Positions 37,888 to 47,549 of a stretch of 64,000 nucleotides of DNA are shown piece by piece. Every line of letters begins with the position of its first letter. The first letter of the stretch is position 1. Source of the stretch: CAZLMG01 sp964560765 (GTDB lineage: Bacteria > Bdellovibrionota_B > Oligoflexia > Oligoflexales > CAZLMG01); contig CAZLMG010000003.1 in the NCBI GenBank assembly GCA_964560765.1, positions 62,001 through 126,000 of the forward strand, read 5' to 3'. The notes below the pieces were generated by a model, which was given only the letters and a program-made list of their open reading frames with translations, was not told the DNA's origin and did not search any database. Position numbers and translations under genes: made by a program.

Positions 37888-38727
37888 GTGAGCTGCGTCC
37901 ATTGTAAAATTGAGGTAAATCTGATCCTACGTGGCTCCGTCGCACTCGCGTTGGCGATGAGCAACATCTGCTTTGCTGCGGATGAATCGGACGAAGTCGT
38001 CAGCGCAAACGTACCGATTGGCGTCATCACCACCCAGCCTGAGACCGCCGGCCACAGCCGGGTCATCTATCAACCGACCCCCCTTAGCATTTACGATCAA
38101 CTCGGAATTTTTGGTGGCAATCTGGCTGTCGGACTGGGCGATAGGTTTGAAATTGGCACGGTGCCCCTAACATACGCAATTGAAAATTTTGTGAGTGCGG
38201 AGGACTTTTGGAGCCTCAATATCTTCAGCAAGTGGCTCGCTTGGCAATCGGAGCGCTGGTCGATTGCGCCGGCCATTCTCTACCTGTACCAAAGCATGAC
38301 TCTTGCTTACGAGGTTGATAGTGCGCCCACTCAGGAACGTTTTCGCGCAGAAAATTTTGACTTAGCGTTACTCATCGCTTGGAAGCTCCACGGTGATCGG
38401 GCCACCGTCAATCTAGCAAAGACAGCACTATATACTCTCAACGGCAAGCCCTTAGTGGCATGGCAGAGCTTCATGGATGTCGAGGGCGAATACTTTCAGC
38501 GGATCTCCGAGCGCTGGACGTTGCAGTACATGTTTTCGCGGCGGCAAGTGGTGCTTGGCGGCACCTATGAGGGCGGCATAGAGGAGGCTCTGCGTGCAAA
38601 ATACGGTGCCGGATTTGGACTTTCCTATGAGCGCCCCGGCGCGTTTTTCTCGCGACCGACATTAGGGGCCATATACTATCCGACGGTCAACTATTTCAAT
38701 TGGGGATTTTCAACGACGTTTTACTGA
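37888..38727 (+). CDS. Probable outer-membrane beta-barrel protein
   Basis: Exported protein of up to 279 residues. A signal peptide ends near AMSNICFA, and the remainder alternates polar and hydrophobic residues with many aromatics. It finishes in a C-terminal aromatic strand (NYFNWGFSTTFY), as outer-membrane barrels do. The start is unclear: GTG 37888 has only a weak SD, while GAGG at about 37912 lies before a CTG codon. Family not recognised; a porin-like or lipid-binding barrel is possible. Convergent with the RCC1 lipoprotein gene. Confidence 0.65.
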   Translation: MSCVHCKIEVNLILRGSVALALAMSNICFAADESDEVVSANVPIGVITTQPETAGHSRVIYQPTPLSIYDQLGIFGGNLAVGLGDRFEIGTVPLTYAIENFVSAEDFWSLNIFSKWLAWQSERWSIAPAILYLYQSMTLAYEVDSAPTQERFRAENFDLALLIAWKLHGDRATVNLAKTALYTLNGKPLVAWQSFMDVEGEYFQRISERWTLQYMFSRRQVVLGGTYEGGIEEALRAKYGAGFGLSYERPGAFFSRPTLGAIYYPTVNYFNWGFSTTFY

Positions 38728-38760
38728 TAAGCTTCCGAAACATGCCGCACCCAGCACTCG

Positions 38761-41205
38761 CTAATAGAGGACTGGCAGCGGATCGGCGCTGCTCTTACTG
38801 CCAATGCCATTGCCCAACTGTCCTTTGCCATTATCACCCCAGCAATAGGCCTGACCCTGGGTACCACGCAACCCGCACATGAATTGGTTGCCTCCAGCCA
38901 TATCGCGCAAATAATTTTGCCCAGCTTCGACTCCTGGCAGGATCTTCTTCCACGCCCCTACTGCGATCGAGCAAGGGAAAATGTGGTCGCCCTGGTAGCA
39001 AATGTTTCCAACGTTGTTGACGAGATCCATCAGGATTTGGCCATGGCTATTATCACCAGCACACATGGAACGCGTATTACTACGCACGCATGTTGAATCA
39101 CCGAATTTCGTGGCAGCCACTTGATCACCGCGGAACGAACTCTTGGCTTTTCCGTACCACATCTCAAATAGCGTGGCGTCTCGCCGTCCGCGGAAATAGC
39201 GGCCGAGCTGCCCAAATGCGTTATTGCCGAAGCAATAAGTACGCTGCGCTCTGATGATACAAGAGTGCCGACGACCGGCTGAAATATCTGTATATGAATA
39301 GTTGCTTGGAGTTGAAAAAACCAACTCAGCGGAATCAACGCAAGAAAGTGTCGAATCACCATCCGCGCAGTCTGCACTGGTCGCCAAGCCTAATTGACCA
39401 TGCTCATTAAGGCCCCAACCATAAACTTTGCCATTGCTCAGTCGCGCCAAGAAGTGCAGGCCACCCGCTACAATATCAACGACCGATGACTCTGGCAGCC
39501 CAATGACAGCGACTGGCGTCAGCTGATTACCAGTCAGAGTTCCGTTATTGCCAATCTGCCCGTAGCCACGATAGCCCCAACAAAATACGTTATTGGTGAT
39601 GCCTCCGGTATTATCGCGAGAGAGAGCACAGGTTGCTGTGGAGCCCGCCGCAACCATATGGAAGGTCTGATCGGCTCCAGGAAGCGAAGACACGTTCACG
39701 ACAGTGGGCTGTTTGACGCTGGTCGTGTTGCCAGTACCAAGCTGTCCGCGATCGTTGGCACCCCAACAATAAAGCACGTTCCCTGTGGTGATGGCGCAGG
39801 TATGATTCAAGCCAGCATCGACATCAATGTACGTCTCGGCCCCGACAACAAGAGCATAGGGCGACGCATCCGCCGGCACTCCATCCGTTCCCAGCTGTCC
39901 GAATGCGTTGCTGCCCCAGCAGGCGATCTTGCCGTCGACCCGCATACCGCAAGCATGCTCACCACCGGCACTTACGGTCGTAAAGATCGCATGTTCACCT
40001 GTGGGCGGCGGCGGACCGGCTGGCAATCCCGCAATGGTGAACTGAGTCACATCGGGACGGCCGACAACGCGCTCGGCAGAAATTGGACATGCGGCTAAAT
40101 AGTAAGTTCCAGCAATTAGCTCGGACACATCGATGAGAAACCCAGTATTCTCATCAGCAGCAGCTGCCCACTTAAAATCGGCGCCGCTGCAATCGGTTGG
40201 CACGGGTGTGCGTGTAGGATCATCATCGTTGATGCGAGTTGCCGCCAGAATGACGATAGCAACATCCGCAAACGGACACTGTGCGCCGCTCGCACCGTCG
40301 CCACCTGACTGATCATCGACGGAGCCATCCTCAGCATAGGTCCAAGTGGTTGGTGGGCCATATTCCAAATTCATGATCGGTCGCGGATATGTCGCTAGCA
40401 AATAGTCACCGAACATGGCGCCGCTGCACGAATCCCCACCAGATCCGGAGGAGCCCTCGCCCGACGAAGTAGAGCTTGTTGTTGTGGAAGAAGATGATGT
40501 TGTTGTTGAGGATGATGATTCACCGCTAGAAGATGACGAACTACTCGTCGAACTAGACGATGATGTTGAGGAGCTCCCTGTAAGATTTGCCGCAACAATG
40601 CCAACAAAACACTTGGCATGTGATTCCAGAGTGGAAAGGGTCAGCGTCAATTGCCGGAAGCTAACGCCACCCTTATCGACTGTTACCTCTCTCACAGAGA
40701 CTGCATCTCCATCAAACACTCTCTTGACGCCGCCAGAGAATGTACAGAATAGGGAATAGTTTTCAGATGCGGCGCCGGCAACGAGGAAGATCTGCAGTCG
40801 TAAAGGAATGGTCAAGGAGGACAAAGCATCCCCGTTGAATATCGAATACTCTATCGTGGGCGATGCAAACGAAACTCCCGCGATTTCGGCTGGGTTGTCG
40901 ACCGTGTCGAGTACACCCCCTGTGACTCCTTCTTGAAACATCACATCCACCTGAGCGGAAAATGTGACCAGTGCTAGTCCGCTTTCTGCAGCATCCTGTC
41001 GATCAGACGACGAGACCGGCATATCATCACGCATGTTCTGGTAGTTCTCTGCCGATGTTGTATTGACCGTCACAACACCTGCGCCAGACTTAGAGCCGCC
41101 CGAGCCACTCGATTTCTTGGCGCAAGAAGTAAAAACCAACGGGACGGCAACCAAACTGGAGTATGCCAGCAACCGGATTAAAGCTTGTTCCAACCACAAT
41201 CTCAT
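38761..41205 (-). CDS. RCC1-repeat lipoprotein with Ser-rich stalk
   Basis: An 814-residue lipoprotein: signal peptide with lipobox VFTSC (SD GAAGG before ATG 41205), then a beta-rich N-terminal domain (about 60-205). A low-complexity Ser/Thr stretch of about 50 residues follows. After an intermediate domain, a C-terminal array of about six RCC1-type repeats carries motifs such as GKIACWGSNAFGQLG and RTYCFGNNAFGQLG. Such repeats fold as a beta-propeller; bacterial secreted copies are taken to be surface binding modules. The Ser-rich stalk would hold the propeller away from the membrane. Last gene of the operon that begins at 44660. Confidence 0.88.
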   Translation of the reverse strand: MRLWLEQALIRLLAYSSLVAVPLVFTSCAKKSSGSGGSKSGAGVVTVNTTSAENYQNMRDDMPVSSSDRQDAAESGLALVTFSAQVDVMFQEGVTGGVLDTVDNPAEIAGVSFASPTIEYSIFNGDALSSLTIPLRLQIFLVAGAASENYSLFCTFSGGVKRVFDGDAVSVREVTVDKGGVSFRQLTLTLSTLESHAKCFVGIVAANLTGSSSTSSSSSTSSSSSSSGESSSSTTTSSSSTTTSSTSSGEGSSGSGGDSCSGAMFGDYLLATYPRPIMNLEYGPPTTWTYAEDGSVDDQSGGDGASGAQCPFADVAIVILAATRINDDDPTRTPVPTDCSGADFKWAAAADENTGFLIDVSELIAGTYYLAACPISAERVVGRPDVTQFTIAGLPAGPPPPTGEHAIFTTVSAGGEHACGMRVDGKIACWGSNAFGQLGTDGVPADASPYALVVGAETYIDVDAGLNHTCAITTGNVLYCWGANDRGQLGTGNTTSVKQPTVVNVSSLPGADQTFHMVAAGSTATCALSRDNTGGITNNVFCWGYRGYGQIGNNGTLTGNQLTPVAVIGLPESSVVDIVAGGLHFLARLSNGKVYGWGLNEHGQLGLATSADCADGDSTLSCVDSAELVFSTPSNYSYTDISAGRRHSCIIRAQRTYCFGNNAFGQLGRYFRGRRDATLFEMWYGKAKSSFRGDQVAATKFGDSTCVRSNTRSMCAGDNSHGQILMDLVNNVGNICYQGDHIFPCSIAVGAWKKILPGVEAGQNYLRDMAGGNQFMCGLRGTQGQAYCWGDNGKGQLGNGIGSKSSADPLPVLY
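40436..40577 (-). repeat. Low-complexity Ser/Thr codon tract
   Basis: Tandem near-repeats of Ser and Thr codons encode the linker between the N-terminal domain and the rest of the RCC1 lipoprotein. Codons are mixed (TCG, TCA, TCT, AGC, ACA), so the tract is conserved at protein rather than DNA level. Confidence 0.8.
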
Positions 41206-41219
41206 AAAAACCTTCGTAA

Positions 41220-42881
41220 CTAAGGTGTCAGGGTTGAGCCAAAGTCGGACTCACTCATGACCTCGGACCGAAGCTGAAGTTGCCAGTTATTCCGATTCAG
41301 GACGCGCAAGTTCGGCAGCTGATCTGTCTTCAAATCTTTTGGCAATTCGTTCTCATAGAAGTTTGTGTCCCATTGATCACGGGTCAGAAACGTGCGCTTG
41401 GAGTTTCCGGTGTTGAGTCCAGAAAAATGCGCAAAATTGCCGATCACATTGTAGAACTTAAGGTCATCACCGACGTATGTGGCGCGATCACCCAACATCG
41501 AACAAACATTACAGATCTCAGGGCTTCCATTGAGCACAAGTGGCATCAAGAGAGACACAACGCTGCCATTGTTGCGAAAAATACACATGTCGCGCAATGC
41601 ATGGATAACATCAGCATGACTTACCCCGCCAGACTTCAAGCAGAGGTCCTGGGGCAAGTCAGCAAGGCTACGTGGTCTGACCGTCGAAACCGCATCGAAA
41701 GCATCCCTCAGAGTCGAACCAAGTGTCGCACAGGAACTTGTGACTTGCGGATGCCGCAACAAGGTCGAAACCCATTCATCGTGGTGCTTGGAAATGCTGT
41801 TGGTTTCCAACGCCAACCCCGGAACATCCTGATACAACGGCACATTCTTGGCGGGGATGTAGCCCATCGCTTGCACGCCATATGGGTTTGAAGAACGACG
41901 ATAGACGATCTGGGCCAATTCCACGTCGCCGTTTGAGCGCGCATAGTGGCGTGGTGAAACAGAGTCGGCCGATGGCTCATCCGCATCCTCGATATACCAC
42001 TCGTATGCCGCCGCTGCCGAAACATAGCTTGTCAGGTTTTGATCATCTTTGCGGACAGCTTCGCGCGAATACAATGCCGTCATACGCGGCGTGCCGGAGT
42101 CTGGGCTCTCGTAGCCGTACACCATAAGCATCTGGCCAGCGTAGGTGTCGTAATCAGCGTAAAAATGCCGCGCTGGAGATCCCGTCAAACTCACGAATTT
42201 GACCTTGGCATCCTCGGGTTTATTGGCGTTCTTCTTTGTACCGCATTGGTGGCCGTTGCCATAACGAACCCATTCGATGTGATAGGTGTTCTTGAAGCCA
42301 GAATCTGCCGGTTCCCACAGTTCCATACGCAGTTTAGGTAGGCCTCGCTCTTTACCGACATCCCGCACCCTCGCAAAGGAGGTTTGTCCATTCTCATTGC
42401 GATAACGCCAAGTCAGCGCAGTGCCGCTATTCACTCGGATCCCAAAATCTTCGCAGTATAGCCTTGAAAAAACCCCAGTCTTCTCACCAAAGAGAAAATT
42501 GGACTTGGTTACGATCTCCATCATCATCTCATCGACCAAAGTTAGCACCCGTGCCGGGACCTCGAATAGCTCCCCATAAGCTTGCGGAATCCCCTCGCCA
42601 CCAGCGATGTCACAAGCGGATCCACTGCCCATGCTTCGGGTCGCCGTGTCTTCATACGAGCCGTCCGCAACGTTAGAAACCTTGCCAGCTTGATCTTCGA
42701 GGAATTTTGTATTGATCAGATTAAAACTGCTGCCACTGCTGCTTGTGCGGGGTGTCGTGGCACCGGTAGTGCTAGTGGTCGGCTCATCCGACTTGTTACA
42801 AGCAATGACGAAACTAACACACAGCGCAATTCGGACGAACCGCCGAACCTTCATCAACTGCAATGTTACGGAATGCATCAT
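41220..42881 (-). CDS. Large lipoprotein of unknown function (553 aa)
   Basis: Signal peptide with lipobox VIAC, followed by a Thr/Ser/Gly-rich flexible segment and then a folded domain of about 480 residues with several Cys. I do not recognise the family. Two start clusters exist: ATG ATG at 42881/42878 and ATG 42854; the outer start is used although the SD is weak. It lies 14 bases upstream of the RCC1 lipoprotein gene, so the two are co-transcribed and may act together at the cell surface. Exported; the membrane of attachment is undetermined. Confidence 0.75.
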   Translation of the reverse strand: MMHSVTLQLMKVRRFVRIALCVSFVIACNKSDEPTTSTTGATTPRTSSSGSSFNLINTKFLEDQAGKVSNVADGSYEDTATRSMGSGSACDIAGGEGIPQAYGELFEVPARVLTLVDEMMMEIVTKSNFLFGEKTGVFSRLYCEDFGIRVNSGTALTWRYRNENGQTSFARVRDVGKERGLPKLRMELWEPADSGFKNTYHIEWVRYGNGHQCGTKKNANKPEDAKVKFVSLTGSPARHFYADYDTYAGQMLMVYGYESPDSGTPRMTALYSREAVRKDDQNLTSYVSAAAAYEWYIEDADEPSADSVSPRHYARSNGDVELAQIVYRRSSNPYGVQAMGYIPAKNVPLYQDVPGLALETNSISKHHDEWVSTLLRHPQVTSSCATLGSTLRDAFDAVSTVRPRSLADLPQDLCLKSGGVSHADVIHALRDMCIFRNNGSVVSLLMPLVLNGSPEICNVCSMLGDRATYVGDDLKFYNVIGNFAHFSGLNTGNSKRTFLTRDQWDTNFYENELPKDLKTDQLPNLRVLNRNNWQLQLRSEVMSESDFGSTLTP

Positions 42882-42929
42882 GCCTGTTTCCCGAGATACA
42901 AGTCACTGTTCTAACCCCCATCGGCGAGA

Positions 42930-42959
42930 ACCCGCCCAAAAATGAGCGGGTCGTTTTTT
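42930..42959. terminator. Hairpin with T-run on the plus strand
   Basis: ACCCGC (42930-42935) pairs with GCGGGT (42946-42951), followed on the plus strand by CG and six Ts. Both flanking genes are on the minus strand, where the hairpin is preceded rather than followed by the run. It may attenuate minus-strand transcription or stop antisense reading. Confidence 0.4.
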
Positions 42960-42968
42960 AACGCATAA

Positions 42969-44660
42969 TTACAGATGGTTGTGATCGTTTCGACGGGAGC
43001 TAAAGCCAGTAGCCCCCGCCCGCAATGTGGCGATTTCGTTAGACCACTCTTCCTCGACGGTGCGGTTCCATTCCTCCTTGATGCGCTGCTGCTGCTCCGT
43101 CGATTGGAAAGTTGCCGCAAGTCCACTCAATAGCCAAGACGCACCTTGGCAGTAAAGATGCAGTCCACAGGTCGCATTCAATCCCTTGGCGAGCACCACA
43201 GCACCAGCCTTCGGCGGCAAACCAACTGAAACAGGCATTTCGCCACCAGCAGGTACCGGCGCTGGCTGCCCCATGCGTAGCAAGACCCGGTTCATCAGAT
43301 CCTGCTTCAGTTGCAGCTCAATTTGCTGCCGCTCAGCGGGCGAAATCTTCTGATCCGGGTCATTGCTTGCCCACTGAATCTTGAAGGCGTCGCGATCGAT
43401 CTTTTTGGTGATGGAATTCGCATAAGCCTGAGATGAAAAGAAGCCGCCCTCGGTGCCGCTTCGCTTTAAGACATCAAAGAATTTGTACAGATTGTAAGAA
43501 GCGACAATGCGATGCTTGAAGGCCACCGGGTACTCATAGCTAGCGCCGATTGCAAAGAGTGGCGTTCCATCTGCCGCGCGCTCTGGATTCACGCTTGTTC
43601 CCGCAAAAAATTCAGGATCGTGTAGCGGGCAAGCTCCCAAGGTCGACAGACGAAGAGTGCCCGTAATCACCGATTGCAGAGCACTGCGCTGCTGATAAGA
43701 CTCCACCCAAGGGAGATACGGCATGCCGCTGATCGTATAGTCTAGAATCATGGGCAAAGACTCGTAGTAGCTGCCCTGATTGGCGGCACCGACGATATTG
43801 CCGAAGATGCGAGCGTTGTAGGTCGGCACCTTCTCGAAATCATGATCGGGATAGCGCGCCTCGAGGGCGGCAACAGCCTGGTCCCAACCCGTGTTGTAGT
43901 TAATGAGCGCATAGCCACCTTCGAGCTTGCCTTTGGTTGCGTATAGGTCGTGCACCATACTGCTCAGTTTCGCCAAGTCCTGCGTCAGCCGTTGATAGCG
44001 GCGCCCAACATTGTCGAAGCGCAGCTCAGCTTGGACAACAGCTGCATGCGCAAGTTCATATGCACGAACCTGTTCGCGACGCTCTGCCGATAGGGCTCGC
44101 AGCTCCGCGCTTACAACCTGAACTTCCATCCCAAGTCGCTTGAATTCCTGCCGCAGTTCATCGCATGACTCTCGGCAAGACTCCAGTTCAGTGGCTATTT
44201 GTTGCCGGCTTTCTTCCAGAACCGTCTGCCGTTCCTGCAGCTCCAAAATAGCGCGCATTTCCTGCGATTCAGCCTGCTTTCCAAGCTGTCGATGGGCTTC
44301 CTGTAATTCACGCTCAGCAGCCTCTAACTCGGGAAGAAGAGACTCTTGTCGCGCCGCCAACTTGCCAATGCGCGCGTCAATGTCGTTGGAGGCGGCGGCC
44401 AAGTTTTTCAACCCATCGCAAAACGCGAGATTGGCACTCTGCACAAAGCCCGTCAGTTGGGTTGTGCCAGCTTGCGGTGGCATAACCCAGACCCGACGCT
44501 CATCGTCTGAATCTCGCATCAGCGTGGCCCCCGTGTCGTTGACGAGTTGCAGCGGGGGAAAGTTCGTGCCATAGGGACTGGGAACGGCTTGGGCTACCTG
44601 GCCCAGGAGAATCGACCACAAGGTGACCAAGGAAAGCTTCACAATGACGAGTAACACCAT
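42969..44660 (-). CDS. Exported coiled-coil protein (563 aa)
   Basis: The ATG at 44660 follows AAGGAG by seven bases. A signal peptide (LVTLWSILLGQVAQA) is followed by a short domain and then a long coiled coil (about 95-240; for example LLPELEAAERELQEAHRQLG) containing ESCRESCDE. A folded domain of about 250 residues comes next, and the C-terminal tail is again helical. No family recognised. It is first in the minus-strand group with the two lipoproteins at 41220 and 38761, suggesting a joint envelope structure. The hairpin at 42930 may reduce downstream expression. Confidence 0.72.
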   Translation of the reverse strand: MVLLVIVKLSLVTLWSILLGQVAQAVPSPYGTNFPPLQLVNDTGATLMRDSDDERRVWVMPPQAGTTQLTGFVQSANLAFCDGLKNLAAASNDIDARIGKLAARQESLLPELEAAERELQEAHRQLGKQAESQEMRAILELQERQTVLEESRQQIATELESCRESCDELRQEFKRLGMEVQVVSAELRALSAERREQVRAYELAHAAVVQAELRFDNVGRRYQRLTQDLAKLSSMVHDLYATKGKLEGGYALINYNTGWDQAVAALEARYPDHDFEKVPTYNARIFGNIVGAANQGSYYESLPMILDYTISGMPYLPWVESYQQRSALQSVITGTLRLSTLGACPLHDPEFFAGTSVNPERAADGTPLFAIGASYEYPVAFKHRIVASYNLYKFFDVLKRSGTEGGFFSSQAYANSITKKIDRDAFKIQWASNDPDQKISPAERQQIELQLKQDLMNRVLLRMGQPAPVPAGGEMPVSVGLPPKAGAVVLAKGLNATCGLHLYCQGASWLLSGLAATFQSTEQQQRIKEEWNRTVEEEWSNEIATLRAGATGFSSRRNDHNHL

Positions 44661-44870
44661 CTCTCAACTCCTTAAAATTTCAATGGCCCGCGAGCGTTAG
44701 GCAAAGCTGCGGTTGCGATATGCTTTGCACCATAATGTGATCCACGCGGGCATGACCAATGACATGTGGCACGTCTCGAATAAATTGGCCTCAATCTCAC
44801 GCAAAATGCTGTTCAAGTTCGTAGTTCTTTTGCCGATATAGGAAGCAGTCACCCCAGGGAGTCTGATTCC

Positions 44871-46265
44871 ATGCAAGTCTCCAATCTTTCCAAAGTATTG
44901 TTGATTCCATGGCTCCTCGCAGTCGCCTTGAACCTGGGTTGCACAGGACGCCGCTCCAACACTCCTGACAAGAGCGTCGGCAGCCAAACGGAATCGTTGC
45001 CCGGCTACCTTCGCGACCGAAAGACGATTAGCAGCACGGCTGGTGGCACACTTGATGTGGGCGATGCGCGCATCACTTTCGGCCCAGGCAGCGCCGCATT
45101 CGACTTTGATGGGGTGCTAGCAGCGGGCAGCTTTCCCACCGTGTTGCCGGGATCCGTCATCGCCCACACGGAGAATCGCGCGATCGCGGTGACGGGTGAA
45201 TACGATTCAGCGCCCATGTCCCCGGACAGCCTGCAAAAGACCTTTCTAACTATACTCTACGTTGATGGAGCCAATACGACCGATCTGCGCATCGTCGTCA
45301 CGTCCATCGACGACGATCGGTACCCAGACGGGGCCATTGTTCCCGCACAATTTACGGGCAAGCAAGTCGGGGAGGATCGCATCGCCGTCAGCGTCTCGAG
45401 CCGCTTGATCGGCTACTGGATGCAGGTCGTTCGCACTGATACAGATCTGGCGCTACCGGAGGTTGACCCGGCGCTGCTAGCAGATGTCGGGGAAGAGATT
45501 CTATTGCGCCCTGCGCGTGAATGGCACCGTCAAGTGCTGGGGACTAAACGAAGAGGGCCAGCTCGGACTTGGTGACGATACGAGTCGCGGCGGAGATAAC
45601 TCGTCCCTGCCCGGAAGTTATGACGCCATCGACCTTGGCCCGGGCGTTTTGGCGACAGAGATCGCTTGTGGCCAACACTTTGCCTGCGCGGTGACCGCCG
45701 AGACGCGTGGCGTCAAGTGCTGGGGGTCGAGCAACAAGGGACAGCTCGGCAAAGACGAGACTCTAAAATTTCCGATGACGACAAGGTTTTTTGCTGGGGG
45801 GTCAATGGCTTCGGCGCATTGGGATTTCCAACAACGTCTGGCGGACCTTGGGGTGACCATCCCGACGAACGCGGTAATGGTTCGCAGGCACTTTCCCTGC
45901 CAGCATTAGCGACACCGCGTAAAATTTTTGCGAGTGTTTCCTTTACTTGCATGATCAGCGCCGACAATAACGCCTACTGTTGGGGGCAAAACTCAGACGG
46001 AAGACTTGGGCAGGGCTCAACCGACAACATTGGTGGATATTTCGAAGACCTGTTGTATATGCCAGCGATTCGGCTTGGTCCCAACGTGAAGGTGAATGAC
46101 TTGACACTCGGAAACTCCCACGTTTGCGCCGCCCTAAACAATGGCAAAGTAAAATGCTGGGGAGCCATTGCGAAGCGACTCGGCCACGGCTCGAATAGTA
46201 ATGACAACATAGGCGACAGCCCTACTGAAATGCACGACGACCTGCCCTACTCGGAATTTGAGTGA
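44871..46265 (+). pseudogene. RCC1-repeat lipoprotein gene broken by two frame changes
   Basis: The first segment starts at ATG 44871 (GGGAG upstream) with lipobox LNLGC and a beta-rich domain to about residue 200. RCC1 motifs then continue in the +1 frame from about 45486 (VKCWGLNEEGQLG, VKCWGSSNKGQLG). They return to the original frame near 45768 (VFCWGVNGFGALG, AYCWGQNSDGRLG, VKCWGA) and end at 46265. The C-W-G to C-W-G distance is about 60 residues in intact repeats but only about 24 across the second junction. That shift therefore looks like a deletion of some 35 codons, not a single-base error. It is either a decaying paralogue of 38761-41205 or a misassembled repeat. Confidence 0.75.
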
Positions 46266-46295
46266 GCAGGTATCGGTTCGCGGCGAAAGCTCCCA

Positions 46296-47120
46296 CTACA
46301 GCTTGATGCAGGAAATTTCAGTCAAGCTGATCGCTGCTTGCGCGGCGGCGAGGTGACATAGCTGATACTTTGCCTCACAAAGATTCCCGCCGGTTGCCTC
46401 CATCGCGACAGACTGGTCACCGAGAAATTGCACCTTACCGTAGCAGACATGCGGCATATATTCCCGAGTGCAAATGTTAGGTTGTTCCGGACACAGACTC
46501 GCCATATCGCCGCCGCCATCGACGGGATCTCCTTTCGGAGGCACTTGCGGCCCGTCATCCACGGGAGGTGGCGCTGGATCATCGCATTGAGTCGCACCAC
46601 CAGAATCTGCTCCGCCTCCAACGTTGGTATTACCGTCGCCATCGCCCGTATTGTTACCGAAGTTCGGACCCAAGCAGTTGAAATTTCCATCTGGAAACCA
46701 AGTCCACATGTGCTGTGGCAGGCAAGATGTCAGCGTCCATTCACTTTCCACTTTTGGTTTTGCCAAGTAGGTCGCTGGCTCGTATTCTTCAGGACTCCAC
46801 ACCAGAAACTGAATGTTTCCGAGAATCACCTTATTTCCTTTTATCTGGCAGTCAGGACTTAGGCAAGTCGCCAACATCAACCAACCATCAAGCACCGACT
46901 TCTGCGAATCACCGCGACTCAACTGCATTTGATGAAACGGTTGCTGTTGAATATCAAACGGAAGCTGATCGGAACTCTTCGTGGCTTGCGTCGCCTTCCG
47001 CTCTCGAACCTCGGTGCGAGGTTCGTCCTCAGAAGCAGATATCTGACATCCCGTTATGATCAAGCAAGTGATGACCGTAGCAACAAGTTGCCTGGGAACC
47101 GTAGTTGTCTCGTGGGCCAT
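46296..47120 (-). CDS. Lipoprotein with Gly/Asp-Pro-rich middle (274 aa)
   Basis: The ATG at 47120 follows GGAGG by eight bases. The signal peptide ends in the lipobox IITGC. The mature protein has an N-terminal domain with CLSPDCQIKGN, a flexible Gly/Asn/Asp then Pro/Asp-rich linker (GDGDGNTNVGGGADSGG and PAPPPVDDGPQVPPKGDP), and a C-terminal Cys-rich domain (NICTREY, PHVCYGK, GNLCEAKYQLCH, ISCIKL). The even number of Cys suggests disulfides and a surface or periplasmic location. No family recognised. Convergent with the broken RCC1 gene and divergent from the TolC gene. Confidence 0.75.
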   Translation of the reverse strand: MAHETTTVPRQLVATVITCLIITGCQISASEDEPRTEVRERKATQATKSSDQLPFDIQQQPFHQMQLSRGDSQKSVLDGWLMLATCLSPDCQIKGNKVILGNIQFLVWSPEEYEPATYLAKPKVESEWTLTSCLPQHMWTWFPDGNFNCLGPNFGNNTGDGDGNTNVGGGADSGGATQCDDPAPPPVDDGPQVPPKGDPVDGGGDMASLCPEQPNICTREYMPHVCYGKVQFLGDQSVAMEATGGNLCEAKYQLCHLAAAQAAISLTEISCIKL

Positions 47121-47549
47121 GGTGAGCTCCTCCAAACTTCGTATTGGGATTGCCAACTCAACTGCAAGGGCCCGGCCAACCTCCCAATCGTTGCTTTCCT
47201 TCACAAATTTTCGCGAAGTGTCGGAGATTGGATGTCTATAAGACTGCGAACCAGCTCCGCGACAAGCTCAAAAAGCTGCGGCAACCAGTTATTTTCACAA
47301 TCAAATTTCAATCGTCATCGGCATAACGGGTCGTAGTCCATCTCCCCGGAAACCGTTCCTCGAATAATGCAGCTTAAATATTTCGTAAAATCCAGTCACA
47401 CCACCCATGAATTCCATCAGCTTGCCCTGACCCATCGGTCAGAATCTTGCGCTCCTTTTCGAAGCCCTCTCAAAACCACCTCCACATCTGCCGACGAGTA
47501 TTCCGACCTTCCATTTCGATTCTTGTGAACTGTTGCCTAGAGAGCATGT
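47121..47549. other. Divergent intergenic region, no gene recognised
   Basis: 429 bp between the divergent lipoprotein and TolC genes. Short open frames here lack SDs and good composition. A small perfect stem, CTGACC-CATC-GGTCAG (47427-47442), is the only structure noticed; it could be an operator or chance. The region must hold promoters for both sides, but none is clear enough to name. Confidence 0.5.

Noticed and set aside
37791..38066. 91-aa minus-strand frame ending in a Lys-rich tail
   Set aside because: Antisense to the start of the barrel-like gene; no SD. The helical tail is suggestive but not enough.
44697..44987. 96-aa minus-strand frame upstream of the RCC1 lipoprotein
   Set aside because: It overlaps the signal-peptide region of the SD-supported gene at 44871 in antisense and has no recognisable domain.
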